DNA of 37,077 nucleotides from Clostridia bacterium (lineage in GTDB: Bacteria > Bacillota > Clostridia > Oscillospirales > Acutalibacteraceae): positions 1 through 37,077 of the forward strand of contig CAADUC010000012.1 in assembly GCA_900752115.1 (NCBI GenBank), in the 5' to 3' direction. The notes under the pieces were generated by a model. It saw nothing but the letters and a program-made list of their open reading frames with translations, was not told the DNA's origin and did no database searches. Position 1 is the stretch's first letter. Each line of letters begins with the position of its first letter. Of the stretch, positions 24,538 to 33,595 are shown one piece after another. The position numbers were made by a program, and so were the translations under genes.

Positions 24538-25386
24538 TTATCGTTTCAGCTTCTTCCCCGCAATCTTGGCGGAGAGGTTGAGCAAAAGAGCGAGGATCAT
24601 CAAAATTGCGGCAATCGCGAAACCGACCTCAAGTTCGCCGCGCTCTGAGACGTACATGTACAGAGCCACAGAGAGCGTACCGCCGGACGAGTTCAGCGTC
24701 TGCAGGAGGTTGGCGGAGAGAATGGAAGCGCTGCCCGCCGTAAAGAGCAGAGCGGCGGATTCCCCCAAGATTCGCCCGATGGCCAAAATATAGCCGGTTA
24801 CAATTCCCTCGACAGAGCTAGGCAGGACGACAGTCCGGATCATATGCCACTTTCCGCTGCCCAGACCAAGCGAGGCCTCGCGGTAACTCTGAGGAACCGA
24901 TTTCAAGCTCTCCTGTGTCGTGCGGATGATGGTAGGCAGCACCATAATCACCATCGTCATAATTCCCGCGCGGATACTGCCGCCCCAACCGAGCACTTCA
25001 CAGAAGAACAGCATACCGACAAGGCCGAACAGAATGGATGGGATGCCGGAAAGCGTTTCAGCGGCAAACTCAATTGCGGCAACCACACGCCGGTTTTTTG
25101 CGTATTCGGTCAGATAGACAGCCGCTCCCGCCCCGAGAGGCAGGACAATCAGCAGGGTGCCGAGGATCAGACAGAGCGTATTGATGAGATTCGGTAAGAT
25201 ACCGATGGTATCGTTTCGAAAACTCGGCTCCGTCGAGAGCAGCTCCCAGGTAACGTACGGGAGACCGTTGACAAAGATATAGCCAATCAGAAAGGCCAGC
25301 AGCAGACAGGTCAGCGCAGCGCAGAACCAGAGCAGTGCACGCAGCGTCCTGTCGTAAATGACGCGTTTCTTTGATTTCTGTTCCAA
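24538..25386 (-). CDS. pstA: phosphate ABC transporter permease PstA
   Basis: A 282-residue permease with about six membrane helices. It has [12 protein letters not shown], the [19 protein letters not shown] stretch and the ATPase-contact EAA-like loop [23 protein letters not shown], all standard for PstA. It pairs with PstC to form the phosphate channel. The start is TTG at 25386, with AAAGGAG ten bases upstream; no in-frame ATG lies before the first helix. It follows pstC by 23 bp. Confidence 0.96.
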   Translation of the reverse strand: MEQKSKKRVIYDRTLRALLWFCAALTCLLLAFLIGYIFVNGLPYVTWELLSTEPSFRNDTIGILPNLINTLCLILGTLLIVLPLGAGAAVYLTEYAKNRRVVAAIEFAAETLSGIPSILFGLVGMLFFCEVLGWGGSIRAGIMTMVIMVLPTIIRTTQESLKSVPQSYREASLGLGSGKWHMIRTVVLPSSVEGIVTGYILAIGRILGESAALLFTAGSASILSANLLQTLNSSGGTLSVALYMYVSERGELEVGFAIAAILMILALLLNLSAKIAGKKLKR

Positions 25387-25409
25387 GGCTTCGCAGCTCC
25401 TTTCCCGTC

Positions 25410-26327
25410 TCAGCTCTTTTTGCCCTTCTTCAGAAGAACAGCGAGAACAGCGTTGATCATCATGATAAAGAGGAAGAGCACGAGGGCAATGGAGAACAGC
25501 GCCTGACGCTGCAGACCGGAGGAATAAGACATCTCCGAAGCTACCGCCGTCGTCAGGAAACGGACGCTCTGAAGCAGCGACGGCATATTCGCCACGTTGC
25601 CGGCCACCATCATAACAGCCATTGCCTCGCCGATGGCGCGGCCCACACCGAGCACAACAGAAGCGGCGATACCGCTCGACGCAGCCGGAACCGAAACGCG
25701 GAAATACGTTTCTATCTCCGTCGCACCGAGAGCGAGCGAGGCCTCCTCATACTCCTTCGGTACAGCGCTGAGCGCTGTCTCGGAAACACTGATGATATAC
25801 GGCAGGACCATAATCGCCAATACCACGATCGCCGCCAGCAGTGTGGCGCCGGAAGCCAGATGGAAGGTCGTCCGGATGGCCGGAACGAGCACGGTCATAC
25901 CAATCAGGCCGTATACCACGGACGGAATACCGGAAAGCAGCTCCACCGCCGTACGAATCACCGCGGCAATACGCGGACTGGCCAGCTTCGACAGAAACAC
26001 AGCCGTCAGGAACCCGATCGGCACGCCAACCAGGATAGCGCCCGCCGTACCGTAGACGGAAGTCAAAATAAACGGAAGAATACCAAACTGCGGATCCTTA
26101 CCGGTGGACTTCCAGGTATCTCCAAACAGGAACTCGACAAGTCCAATTTCACGAATAGCGGGAAGGCCGGAAATAATCAGGTAGATGGAAATAAACAGAA
26201 CAAAGAGCACCGCGACGGCGCCGCAGAGAAAGAACAGGATGTTCATTCCCGTTTCGAACGCCGCGCGGGTGCCTTTGGTTTTCGGCGCGATGCCGTTCTG
26301 CCCATTCCCTTTGAGAACACGCTTCAC
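25410..26327 (-). CDS. pstC: phosphate ABC transporter permease PstC
   Basis: A 305-residue permease with about six membrane helices. Markers are GDTWKSTGKDPQFGILPFI, the TAVELLSGIPSVVYGLIGM stretch and the loop KEYEEASLALGATEIETYFRV that contacts PstB. It forms the membrane pore with PstA. The start is GTG at 26327, with GAGGAGG seven bases upstream. It follows pstS by 46 bp. Confidence 0.96.
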   Translation of the reverse strand: MKRVLKGNGQNGIAPKTKGTRAAFETGMNILFFLCGAVAVLFVLFISIYLIISGLPAIREIGLVEFLFGDTWKSTGKDPQFGILPFILTSVYGTAGAILVGVPIGFLTAVFLSKLASPRIAAVIRTAVELLSGIPSVVYGLIGMTVLVPAIRTTFHLASGATLLAAIVVLAIMVLPYIISVSETALSAVPKEYEEASLALGATEIETYFRVSVPAASSGIAASVVLGVGRAIGEAMAVMMVAGNVANMPSLLQSVRFLTTAVASEMSYSSGLQRQALFSIALVLFLFIMMINAVLAVLLKKGKKS

Positions 26328-26373
26328 GCGATTTCCTCCTCGTCAGGATGATGGGATTTTATGTTTTCCGTTC

Positions 26374-27309
26374 TCAGTTCGCCGGAACAACGCCTGCGTC
26401 CGTGTAAATCTGAGCAGCCTCCTCGCTGACGGCGAAGTCATAGAAAGCCTGAGCCGCCTCGCTGAGTTCAGCATCGCTCTTGGTCGCAAACACAAACGGG
26501 CGCTGGATAGCGTAGCTGCCGTCAAGGACGGTCTCCTCCGTGCACTCTACGGCCGGGGAAGCGTCGTCAGCCTTTACCTTGAGGGCAGTCACGGAATCAT
26601 CAAGAGAGGAAAGCGAAATGTAGCCGATGCCGCCGGGCGTCGTGGAAACAGCCGTACGGACCGCGCCGGTGGAGGTGAGCTCCTGTGCGTAGCTGCAGGC
26701 CTCCTCGGTACCGGTCAGCTCCTCAAACGCGCCGCGGGTGCCGGATCCAGCCTCACGGCCGATGAATGCAATCTCCATATCGGGGCCGCCGACCTCGCTC
26801 CAATTCGTAATTTCACCGGTAGCAATCTTCGTAATCTGATCAACCGTCAGCTCTGTGACCGTATTCTCCTTGTTGACGACAATCGCAATGCCGTCCTTCG
26901 CTACGACAGTCTCCGTCAGACCCGCGTCAATTTCCTCCTGCTTCAGCGCACGGCTTGAAAGTCCGATGTCGCAGCTGCCGGACGTCGCCTGCTGAATGCC
27001 TGTGCCGGAACCGGTGGGATCATAGGTAACAGTGATGTTCGGATACTTCTCTTTAAAATACTCCGTCAGGCCCATCATAACCTCTTCCATAGAGGTGGAG
27101 CCGTTGGTGGAAACGGTGCCGCTCAGATCAACGGTTTCGCCGCCTTCCTGAGATTCCTCAGCAGCAGACTCTTCCGTCTTGGATTCCTCCGCGGACTGAA
27201 CCTCCTGAGAGGAAGCTCCGCCGGTGGAAGCGGTCTCCGTGCCGGCGCAGCCAGCAAACATTCCTGTGCAAAGTACAGCGGCAAGCAATACGCTCCATGC
27301 CTTTTTCAT
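26374..27309 (-). CDS. pstS: phosphate-binding lipoprotein PstS
   Basis: A 311-residue substrate-binding lipoprotein. The signal peptide ends in the lipobox MFAGC (Cys21), so it is anchored to the outer face of the membrane. A Ser/Glu-rich linker (about 25-60) precedes the phosphate-binding fold. Conserved pocket pieces are STNGSTSMEEVM, PTGSGTGIQQATSG, IGLSSRAL and FIGREAGSGTRGAFEEL. It delivers phosphate to PstCA. The ATG has AGGAG upstream. It is the first gene of the pst-pho transcript, behind PHO-box-like repeats. Confidence 0.97.
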   Translation of the reverse strand: MKKAWSVLLAAVLCTGMFAGCAGTETASTGGASSQEVQSAEESKTEESAAEESQEGGETVDLSGTVSTNGSTSMEEVMMGLTEYFKEKYPNITVTYDPTGSGTGIQQATSGSCDIGLSSRALKQEEIDAGLTETVVAKDGIAIVVNKENTVTELTVDQITKIATGEITNWSEVGGPDMEIAFIGREAGSGTRGAFEELTGTEEACSYAQELTSTGAVRTAVSTTPGGIGYISLSSLDDSVTALKVKADDASPAVECTEETVLDGSYAIQRPFVFATKSDAELSEAAQAFYDFAVSEEAAQIYTDAGVVPAN

Positions 27310-27361
27310 GTCTCATTTCTCCTGTCTGTTTTTGTTTTTTGTTCTTGCTCTTACACGAATA

Positions 27362-27467
27362 AGTATACTGATACTTTGTAAAGTTCTCATTCAGACGCCC
27401 GTAAAGACTCTGTAAAGGGTTATCCCGCCGGATTTTACAATTTTACATTTGCGATCTTTTTTGTAAA
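27362..27467 (-). promoter_or_regulatory. PHO-box-like repeats and -10 element in front of pstS
   Basis: On the minus strand, TTTACA-type repeats lie at 27411-27416, 27400-27405 (TTTACG, 11 bases on) and 27377-27382, followed after nine bases by the -10 TATACT (27362-27367). There is no -35, as expected for a PhoP-activated promoter. A further TTTACA lies at 27462-27467, and two more on the opposite strand at 27434-27439 and 27442-27447. Confidence 0.75.
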
Positions 27468-27482
27468 GTTCCTGTTACACGC

Positions 27483-27527
27483 AAAAAACGGCGTCCCTGT
27501 GCGGTTTTCCCGCACAAGTCACGCCGT
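27483..27527 (-). terminator. rho-independent terminator after yunB
   Basis: The outer stem ACGGCGT / ACGCCGT encloses an inner stem TGTGCGG / CCGCACA, and six T follow on the minus strand. It lies about 60 bases after the yunB stop and directly upstream of the PHO-box region. Confidence 0.85.
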
Positions 27528-27584
27528 GGTCAAAATATTGTATGTAAAGAAATTGTATAGAAACTGTATGCTTTTTCCGCGCAG

Positions 27585-28235
27585 TCAGCTTCCCTGCAGG
27601 TTGGCCACCACCTGCGGAACCTCTCCCACAATCACAGTTTCAGCCACCGGAACCGACGTTTCCACCTCGGCTGAGCTCTGCGTACCTGCAAGAAAAGTAT
27701 AGATGGTCGTATGGACTCGCAGGCTCACGGTATGCTTTGTCTGGTTAATGCCTGCCGTAGTAAAATCGCTCTCAAAATCAGCCTCAATATTTCCTGAAAG
27801 CGTGATCCGGAGCGGAACCTCCGGTCCCCGTCCGTGGAGCAGACCGCCTCCAATCAGCGTACCGATGGGAACACCGAGATCGATGTGAACACTTTCTCCG
27901 AGCTCCTCCTGCACACCGGAGAGCAATGTGGATTTCAATCCGTTCATTTTGGCCATATCGGAGGAAAGAGAAACAATCTCTCCGTTCTCGTTGTACTGCA
28001 CGTTCACCATGGAAAGCACAGGCTCTTTCTGATCGGCCAAAGCATTCTCCACAGCTGCGCTGATAATCTGAACAGCCCGTGCCTTCGCCTCGTTTGCCGT
28101 CAAATCCTCCACTACGGGTTCCAAACGCGAGTTCACCCACAGCGCCGTCAGAATAAGCAGCACAGCGGCAAAGAGCAGGCGAGGACGTACGCCTCGGCGG
28201 GAATAGCCTCTCCGAGATCGTCGGTATCCTCTCAT
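27585..28235 (-). CDS. yunB: sporulation protein YunB
   Basis: A 216-residue protein with a basic N-terminus (many Arg and Tyr), one membrane helix (about 20-38, RLLFAAVLLILTALWVNS) and an outside domain. Family markers are EAKARAVQIISAAVENAL, VNVQYNENGEIVSLSSDMAKMN and the conserved VPIGTLIGGGLLHGRGPEVPLR. In Bacillus YunB is made in the mother cell under sigma-E and is needed for normal spores, so its presence supports sporulation in this organism. The ATG at 28235 is preceded by ten G then AG, an odd ribosome site. No sigma-E promoter could be shown. It lies behind the epimerase terminator. Confidence 0.9.
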   Translation of the reverse strand: MRGYRRSRRGYSRRGVRPRLLFAAVLLILTALWVNSRLEPVVEDLTANEAKARAVQIISAAVENALADQKEPVLSMVNVQYNENGEIVSLSSDMAKMNGLKSTLLSGVQEELGESVHIDLGVPIGTLIGGGLLHGRGPEVPLRITLSGNIEADFESDFTTAGINQTKHTVSLRVHTTIYTFLAGTQSSAEVETSVPVAETVIVGEVPQVVANLQGS

Positions 28236-28288
28236 CTCCCCCCCCCCTTCCCGCCATACTACGCCGGCAAACGCACAGATGTGCAGAC

Positions 28289-28325
28289 AAAAAGCCGCCG
28301 GAGCTTTTTCTCCGGCGGCTTTTTT
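28289..28325 (-). terminator. rho-independent terminator after the aldose epimerase gene
   Basis: A perfect stem, AAAAAGCCGCCGGAG / CTCCGGCGGCTTTTT, has a six-base loop; it touches the stop codon of the epimerase gene and has T-runs for either direction. Confidence 0.93.
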
Positions 28326-29209
28326 CAGAAAATAGTGACGGTGTAGGAGAACTCCTCCATCTGACCCGCGGGAAGCATGCGCATCCATCGCTTCTCCGCA
28401 AATTCATCGTTTTCATCGGTGCGCGTGGCACAACCGCACCACGGCTCAAGAGCAACAAAGGGGCCGTCGTTCTTTGCGGACCAGATGCCCAGCATCGGGA
28501 AAGAAGCAAACTCCATAGTAAGACCGTGTCCCTCTTTGCCCCCGCACAGCGTCACCGCACGCGAGGAAAGCCCCTCAAAGATGAGAGCGTCCCCATAAAA
28601 CAGATCATGCGTCAGAGGAATGACCTTTTCCGCATGCAGGCGCTCCGTCATGTGGGAGGGATCGATCAGGCACTCCTCCATCAGGACCGAAGGACACGAA
28701 ACCGTTTCCTCGCGCTCGAATTCAATCCGGTAGTCCTCAAAGCGCTCTCCCCCGGCAAGCGGAATATTGAACGCCGGATGGCCGCCGATCGCATAAGGCA
28801 TGGGCGCGCTCCCGCGATTGAAAACACGGTAAATGGTTGCCAGCGACGCACCCTCGGCACGGTAAATAATCTGCAGCTCAAAATCAAAGGGATACTGCTT
28901 CTTCGTCAGCTCGTCGGCACGCAGGGCAAACACTGCCTCATTCTCCGTATGAGACAGCAGGGAGAACTCCCGGCGGCGGGCCAGACCATGCTGCGGCATC
29001 TCATAGATATGTCCGTTAATCACCGTGCGTCCTTTGCGGAGCGCGCCTACAATCGGGAACAGCACGGGGGCACAGCCTCCCCACCACTGCGGATCGCGCT
29101 GCCAGAGATATTCTCTTCCGTCCGCACTTTTGAGGCTCTCCAGCTGAGCGCCGAGCCAGGCAATCTCCGCCCGGCATTGATCTGTTCCAATCACAATACG
29201 TTCCTTCAA
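28325..29209 (-). CDS. aldose 1-epimerase family protein (LacX/YphB-like)
   Basis: A 294-residue beta-sandwich protein of the galactose mutarotase superfamily. It opens with AEIAWLGAQLESLKSADG, then has WWGGCAPVLFPIVGALR, the conserved His of MPQHGLARRREF and the block AIGGHPAFNIPL with the second catalytic His. It ends in an acidic region around VALEPWCGCATRTDEND. Such proteins interconvert sugar anomers or bind sugar phosphates; the sugar is not known. The start is TTG at 29209, with AAGGGG eight bases upstream. It lies between the pot operon and yunB, with no sugar genes nearby. A terminator follows at once. Confidence 0.9.
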   Translation of the reverse strand: MKERIVIGTDQCRAEIAWLGAQLESLKSADGREYLWQRDPQWWGGCAPVLFPIVGALRKGRTVINGHIYEMPQHGLARRREFSLLSHTENEAVFALRADELTKKQYPFDFELQIIYRAEGASLATIYRVFNRGSAPMPYAIGGHPAFNIPLAGGERFEDYRIEFEREETVSCPSVLMEECLIDPSHMTERLHAEKVIPLTHDLFYGDALIFEGLSSRAVTLCGGKEGHGLTMEFASFPMLGIWSAKNDGPFVALEPWCGCATRTDENDEFAEKRWMRMLPAGQMEEFSYTVTIF

Positions 29210-29336
29210 GAAAACTACCCCTTTCCCAAATCAATTGCTTTTTTGCAAAGGAGACAAATGTTCTCAGATAACAGAAGAGTAAACCAGGATTGCCTCGTCT
29301 CCATTTTTCCCGTTTCAACGCCTGTACATCAGCGAG

Positions 29337-30533
29337 CTATAGCTCCTGCTTTCTTTTCCTTTTCTTGTATACAACAATCACAAGATAAAGCAGGAGGAAT
29401 CCCCCCAGCGTCAGAATCAGCGTGGCAGAATCGCCCGGCCCGCCCATTTTGACCTCTGCCCAGAGCGCGTCAAGCTGGAGAGCCGTCTCCTCCGGCAGAT
29501 CGACGAACACCTCGGAATTGTCGATAATCTCCTGCGGAGGATAATAAATCGGGTTGGAGGTTACCTCCTCCGGGAGGAGCTCTTTTGCGGCGGATTCCGG
29601 CGTCGAGTAACCGATATATTCCATGTTAGCCGCCGCAATCTCCGGATCGCAGAGAAAATTGATATACGCCTCTGCCCCGCTCTTGTTGCGGCAGCCCTTT
29701 GGAATGCACATGGCGTCCACAAAGAAATTGGTTCCGTGCTCTGTGGGGATGGCAAAGCCAATGTTCTCATTCGATTCCACCAGAACAGCTGCGTCTCCCG
29801 CATAGTAAGGCGCCAGCCACGCCTCGCCGCTCTCCATCTTGTTGAAGATCTGGTCCATGACGTAGGCCTGCACCAGAGGTTTCTGCTCCTTGAGAAGAAC
29901 AGCGGCCTGGATCCATTCGTCCTCGTCCGTGGAATTGAAGGAAAATCCAAGTTTTTTCTGCGCGATTCCAAAAGCGTCGCGCGGATTGTCGAACATCAGA
30001 ATTTTCCCGGCATATTTTTCATCCCAGAGGATGTCCCAGCTGTCAACCTCCTCTGTGACATACTGTTTGTTATAAAAGATGCCGACCAGTCCCCAAGTGT
30101 AGGGAACGGAATATTCATTCTTCGGATCATAGCTCAGATTGCGGTATTCTTCGTCAATATACTGATAATTCGGGATGTTGTCAAAATTGAGCTTTTCCAG
30201 CATTCCTTCGTTGATCATCTTCGAGACCATGTAATCGGACGGGATAATCACATCATAGCTTGCGCCGCCGCTGACAAGCTTTGAATAGAGCGATTCATTC
30301 GTGTCAAAGGTGCTGTAGTCAACCTCGATACCGGTACGGCGGGTGAACTCCGTATTGATATCCAGCGAGCCGTCTTTTCCGTCCGCAATATACTCGCCCC
30401 AGTTGTAAACGTAGATCTTTTCGCCCGTCAGAGGGACCGCCTCCTGCGTCTCGCCCTCGGCAAACACGGGCGCGCCAAGGCACGGAAGAAGAGCGGCAAA
30501 CAGCAGCGCCGCCGCCTTTGGGGTCCGCTTCAT
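29337..30533 (-). CDS. potD: spermidine/putrescine-binding protein PotD with C-terminal membrane anchor
   Basis: A 398-residue substrate-binding protein. The signal peptide (residues 1-25, ending APVFA) leads into the PotD fold: KIYVYNWGEYIADG, the acidic pocket piece YDVIIPSDYMVSKM, TWGLVGIFYNKQ and WLAPYYAGDAA. Unlike most relatives it has no lipobox. Instead a C-terminal membrane helix (about 366-388) followed by KKRKRK should anchor it with the domain outside and the basic tail inside. It binds polyamines and hands them to PotBC. Its ATG overlaps the potC stop by four bases, as the last gene of potABCD. Confidence 0.94.
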   Translation of the reverse strand: MKRTPKAAALLFAALLPCLGAPVFAEGETQEAVPLTGEKIYVYNWGEYIADGKDGSLDINTEFTRRTGIEVDYSTFDTNESLYSKLVSGGASYDVIIPSDYMVSKMINEGMLEKLNFDNIPNYQYIDEEYRNLSYDPKNEYSVPYTWGLVGIFYNKQYVTEEVDSWDILWDEKYAGKILMFDNPRDAFGIAQKKLGFSFNSTDEDEWIQAAVLLKEQKPLVQAYVMDQIFNKMESGEAWLAPYYAGDAAVLVESNENIGFAIPTEHGTNFFVDAMCIPKGCRNKSGAEAYINFLCDPEIAAANMEYIGYSTPESAAKELLPEEVTSNPIYYPPQEIIDNSEVFVDLPEETALQLDALWAEVKMGGPGDSATLILTLGGFLLLYLVIVVYKKRKRKQEL

Positions 30534-31339
30534 ACGTCCGCCTCCTTTTTCGCTTTCTTTCCCATCCTGCCCTGCCGGATATTGATGATGAGCAGGAGAA
30601 TAAGAATCACGGCGAAGAGAAGCGTGGAGAGCGCGTTGATCTCCGGGCTCACACGTTTTTTCGTCATGGAGTAGATAAAAACAGGAAGCGTCTGTGTGGT
30701 TCCGCTGCAGAAATAGCTGATGATAAAATCGTCAAGCGACAGTGTAAACGCCATCACCATACCGGTAATCACACCGGACATGATTTCCGGCAGAACAACC
30801 TTAAAAAAGGATCGCACAGGTGTACAGCCCAGATCCTGCGCCGCCTCGAAGAGATGCGGATCCATCTGTCCAAGCTTCGGCAGAACCGACAGAATCACAT
30901 AGGGAAGGCAAAAGGTAATATGAGCCAGGATGATCGAAACAATGCCGAGCGTCACACCGAACAGGTTGGCGACAAAAACCATGAGCAGCATCAGGGAAAC
31001 GCCCGTTACAATCTCCGGATTGAGCATCGGAAGATTGGTGATATTCATGACAAGCTTTTTGCGCCACGACTTCATGGAATGAATGCCCAAAGCTGCGACG
31101 GTACCGAGGATTGTGGCCCCGACAGCAGCGCACACGGCTATAATGAGCGTGTTGCGCAGCGCCTCGAGAAGCATCCTGTCCTGGAACAGCATCTCATACC
31201 AGCGCAGGGAAAATCCGGACCAGACCGTACGGCTCTTGGTATCGGTATCGTTAAAAGAAAAAACGACAAGGAGGAGAATCGGCGCATAGAGGAATACAAA
31301 AATCAGCGTCATGTACACCCGCGAAACCGCTTTTTTCAT
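30530..31339 (-). CDS. potC: spermidine/putrescine ABC transporter permease PotC
   Basis: A 269-residue permease with about six membrane helices. It opens with LIFVFLYAPILLLVVFSFND, typical of PotC, and carries the ATPase-contact loop LFEAAQDLGCTPVRSFFKVVLP and the conserved FTLSLDDFIISYF, a PotC hallmark. It forms the pore with PotB. Its start overlaps the potB stop by four bases (ATGA), so the four genes are made together. Confidence 0.96.
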   Translation of the reverse strand: MKKAVSRVYMTLIFVFLYAPILLLVVFSFNDTDTKSRTVWSGFSLRWYEMLFQDRMLLEALRNTLIIAVCAAVGATILGTVAALGIHSMKSWRKKLVMNITNLPMLNPEIVTGVSLMLLMVFVANLFGVTLGIVSIILAHITFCLPYVILSVLPKLGQMDPHLFEAAQDLGCTPVRSFFKVVLPEIMSGVITGMVMAFTLSLDDFIISYFCSGTTQTLPVFIYSMTKKRVSPEINALSTLLFAVILILLLIINIRQGRMGKKAKKEADV

Positions 31340-32154
31340 ATCAGCATGCCTCCTCCCTGCGACTCCCCGTCGTCAAACTCGTTCATGATGCCCATGCAGA
31401 TGAGAATGAGCACCATCAGAACAAGAGAGATCGCGGAACCAAGATTCGGGTTGTAGGCCGTGCCGAGAAACTGCATATCAATCAAATCGCCGATCATCAG
31501 GTTCGCACCGCCGCCAAGCATCTTCGAAATGATAAAGGTACTTACCGAAGGAACAAACACCATCGTGATACCGGAGATCACTCCCGGCATGCTCAGCGGA
31601 AGCGTCACGCGCAGAAAAACACGCCGGCTGTCCGCGCCGAGGTCCTGCGCCGCCTCGACGACAGAGGGATCCAGCTTACTCATAACCGAGTACAAAGGCA
31701 GAATCATGAACGGGATATAATCGTATACCATACCGAGCACAACGGCGCCCTGCGTATTGATCATATGCAGGCGGGGCAGCCCCAGCGCGGAGAGAAAACT
31801 GTTGATCAGCCCGCTGTCCTCCAGAAGAGTCATCCACGCATAGGTGCGCAGAAGAAAATTCATCCACATGGGCAGCATCACAAGCATAATCAGCACACTC
31901 TGGCGCTTAAGGCTGCTGTGCGAAATGATGTACGCCACCGGATAGCCCAGCAGGAGGGAAATCGCCGTCGAGAGCGCACCGAGCCAAATTGAGCGCAGAA
32001 ACACGTTGGAATACTGACCGACGCGGGCAATGTTTTCAAGCGTAAACGCCCCGCTGGAATCCGTAAACGCAAAATACGCCACCAGAAGCATCGGTACAAT
32101 GATGAAAATTGCCATCCACACCAGATACGGCGCGGAAACCGCCTTGGATTTCAT
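31336..32154 (-). CDS. potB: spermidine/putrescine ABC transporter permease PotB
   Basis: A 272-residue permease with about six membrane helices. It opens with [23 protein letters not shown] and has [15 protein letters not shown] and the loop [27 protein letters not shown] that docks on PotA, followed by [15 protein letters not shown], a PotB signature. It is overlapped by potA upstream and potC downstream, four bases each. Confidence 0.96.
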   Translation of the reverse strand: MKSKAVSAPYLVWMAIFIIVPMLLVAYFAFTDSSGAFTLENIARVGQYSNVFLRSIWLGALSTAISLLLGYPVAYIISHSSLKRQSVLIMLVMLPMWMNFLLRTYAWMTLLEDSGLINSFLSALGLPRLHMINTQGAVVLGMVYDYIPFMILPLYSVMSKLDPSVVEAAQDLGADSRRVFLRVTLPLSMPGVISGITMVFVPSVSTFIISKMLGGGANLMIGDLIDMQFLGTAYNPNLGSAISLVLMVLILICMGIMNEFDDGESQGGGMLI

Positions 32155-33281
32155 TCTTCCCGTTCCGCCTCCTCTGCCGCCGCCAGATCCTCCTCCATTT
32201 CGTCGCTGAAGGTGCTGTAGTCACCGAACATACCGGAGTATTCCGACTTCTTCATAATGTGGATATCGTCCGGCATCAGGCGCAGGCCGATGGTCGCTCC
32301 GACTTCCTGATAGTCGGTCGACTGAATCATCCACTTGAAGCCCTTGACATCAACAATGATCTCATAGTGAACGCCCTTGAAAGTCACGTTGGTAACCGTA
32401 CCGGTCAGCGTATCCGCCGAAGGCTCCACCACGTCGATATCCTCCGGACGGATCACAACGTCAACGCTCTCGTGCGGGGCAAAGCCGTCGTCCACGCAGC
32501 GGAATTTTCTTCCGGCAAATTCGCAGAGAAAATCCTCATGCATCACGCCGTCGAGGATATTGCTCTCACCGATAAAGTCGGCGACAAAGGCGTTCTGCGG
32601 CTCGTTGTAAATATCCTGCGGCGTACCAATCTGCTGAATCAGGCCCTTATCCATCACAACGACCGTATCGCTCATTGAGAGAGCTTCCTCTTGATCGTGT
32701 GTAACAAAAACAAAGGTAATCCCTGTCGCCTGCTGGATTTTCTTAAGCTCCACCTGCATGTCCTTGCGCAGCTTGAGATCAAGCGCGCCGAGAGGCTCAT
32801 CAAGAAGCAGCACCTTCGGATCGTTGGCAAGAGCGCGGGCAATGGCGACGCGCTGCTGCTGTCCTCCGGAGAGACGGTTGACGTTGCGGCGCTCAAAACC
32901 GGTGAGGCTCACCATCTCCAGCATCTCGTGTACGGTTTTCCGAATCTCCTTCTCGCTCTTCTTATGAATCCGCATGCCGAACGCAACGTTCTCATAGACG
33001 TTCAGGTGCGGAAAAAGCGCGTATTTCTGAAAAATGGTATTGACCTCCCGCTTATGCGGAGGCAAAGAGGTAATTTTCTTACCGTCAAAAAAGACATCTC
33101 CTTCGTCCGGCGTAACGAAGCCGCCGATGATACGCAGCGTCGTTGTCTTGCCGCAGCCGGACGGACCGAGCAGCGTCACAAACTCTCCGTCCCGGATGTT
33201 GAGATTCAGATTTCGGAGCACCGCTTCCCCGTCAAAGGAAACGGCGATGTTCTGCAATGAAATAATCGGTTTTTCTCCCAA
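32151..33281 (-). CDS. potA: spermidine/putrescine ABC transporter ATP-binding protein PotA
   Basis: An ABC ATPase of 376 residues from the chosen start. It has Walker [10 protein letters not shown], the Q-loop [18 protein letters not shown], the signature [15 protein letters not shown], Walker [16 protein letters not shown] and a C-terminal TOBE domain (about 270-350) that tunes activity. A very acidic tail ([11 protein letters not shown]) follows. The chosen start is TTG at 33281, because GGAGG lies nine bases before it; an ATG three codons earlier directly touches the ribosome site, so it is less likely. First gene of potABCD, behind its own promoter. The leader of about 70 bases can form a CTTGC-TCA-GCAAG hairpin beside the ribosome site. 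Confidence 0.95.
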   Translation of the reverse strand: MGEKPIISLQNIAVSFDGEAVLRNLNLNIRDGEFVTLLGPSGCGKTTTLRIIGGFVTPDEGDVFFDGKKITSLPPHKREVNTIFQKYALFPHLNVYENVAFGMRIHKKSEKEIRKTVHEMLEMVSLTGFERRNVNRLSGGQQQRVAIARALANDPKVLLLDEPLGALDLKLRKDMQVELKKIQQATGITFVFVTHDQEEALSMSDTVVVMDKGLIQQIGTPQDIYNEPQNAFVADFIGESNILDGVMHEDFLCEFAGRKFRCVDDGFAPHESVDVVIRPEDIDVVEPSADTLTGTVTNVTFKGVHYEIIVDVKGFKWMIQSTDYQEVGATIGLRLMPDDIHIMKKSEYSGMFGDYSTFSDEMEEDLAAAEEAEREE

Positions 33282-33360
33282 TGTCCTCATCCTCCCTCTT
33301 GCTGAGCAAGCGGTTTTCCCATGATTCCGCCCACCTGCTCTGCGTTGTATAACCGATTTC

Positions 33361-33389
33361 AATATAGTGTGTGCATCGTGTTTTGTCAA
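33361..33389 (-). promoter_or_regulatory. predicted sigma-A promoter of potABCD
   Basis: On the minus strand, a perfect TTGACA (33384-33389) and TATATT (33361-33366) are separated by 17 bases. The RNA would start near 33354, about 73 bases before the potA start. Phased T-tracts lie further upstream. Confidence 0.82.
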
Positions 33390-33452
33390 TATTATTTTGC
33401 ATTTTTCAGCAAAAAGCCAAAGAAATCAAAGAAATTCGTGAACCGGATGAAA

Positions 33453-33507
33453 TTTTTTACTGTTTTCTCCTGTTTTCTTTTATTTTCTCGTATTTTCTCT
33501 GTTTTCT
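33453..33507. repeat. helically phased T-tracts, five 10-base TTTTCT repeats
   Basis: T-tracts begin at 33453, 33463, 33473, 33483, 33493 and 33502, nearly one DNA turn apart. The last five are TTTTCT units in near-identical decamers such as TGTTTTCTCC and TATTTTCTCG. Such phasing bends DNA. It sits 64-123 bases upstream of the potA -35 and next to the decarboxylase terminator. The rest of the 33390-33747 gap holds that terminator and a GGAAGAAC/GTTCTTCC hairpin at 33608-33629. Confidence 0.7.
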
Positions 33508-33552
33508 TGCATTCAAAGCGCGGACAGCACTAAAATCAGTCCGGACAGACGC

Positions 33553-33595
33553 AAAAACGGCGTCCCCGCGCCGCAGAACGCACGGAGACGCCGTT
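33553..33595 (-). terminator. terminator downstream of the decarboxylase gene
   Basis: The outer stem AACGGCGTC / GACGCCGTT has a 22-base partly paired interior, with a T-rich tail on the minus strand. The outer stem nearly matches that of the yunB terminator. It lies about 150 bases after the decarboxylase stop. Confidence 0.65.

Noticed and set aside
24185..26351. Plus-strand frames opposite pstA, pstB and pstC
   Set aside because: Low-complexity translations without ribosome sites, opposite clear transporter genes.
27690..28509. 241-codon minus-strand frame overlapping yunB and the epimerase gene
   Set aside because: It crosses a strong terminator and is out of frame with two recognised genes.
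33453..33507. Decamer repeats as a CRISPR or minisatellite array
   Set aside because: The units are only 10 bases with no spacers or neighbouring cas genes; DNA bending is the simpler reading.
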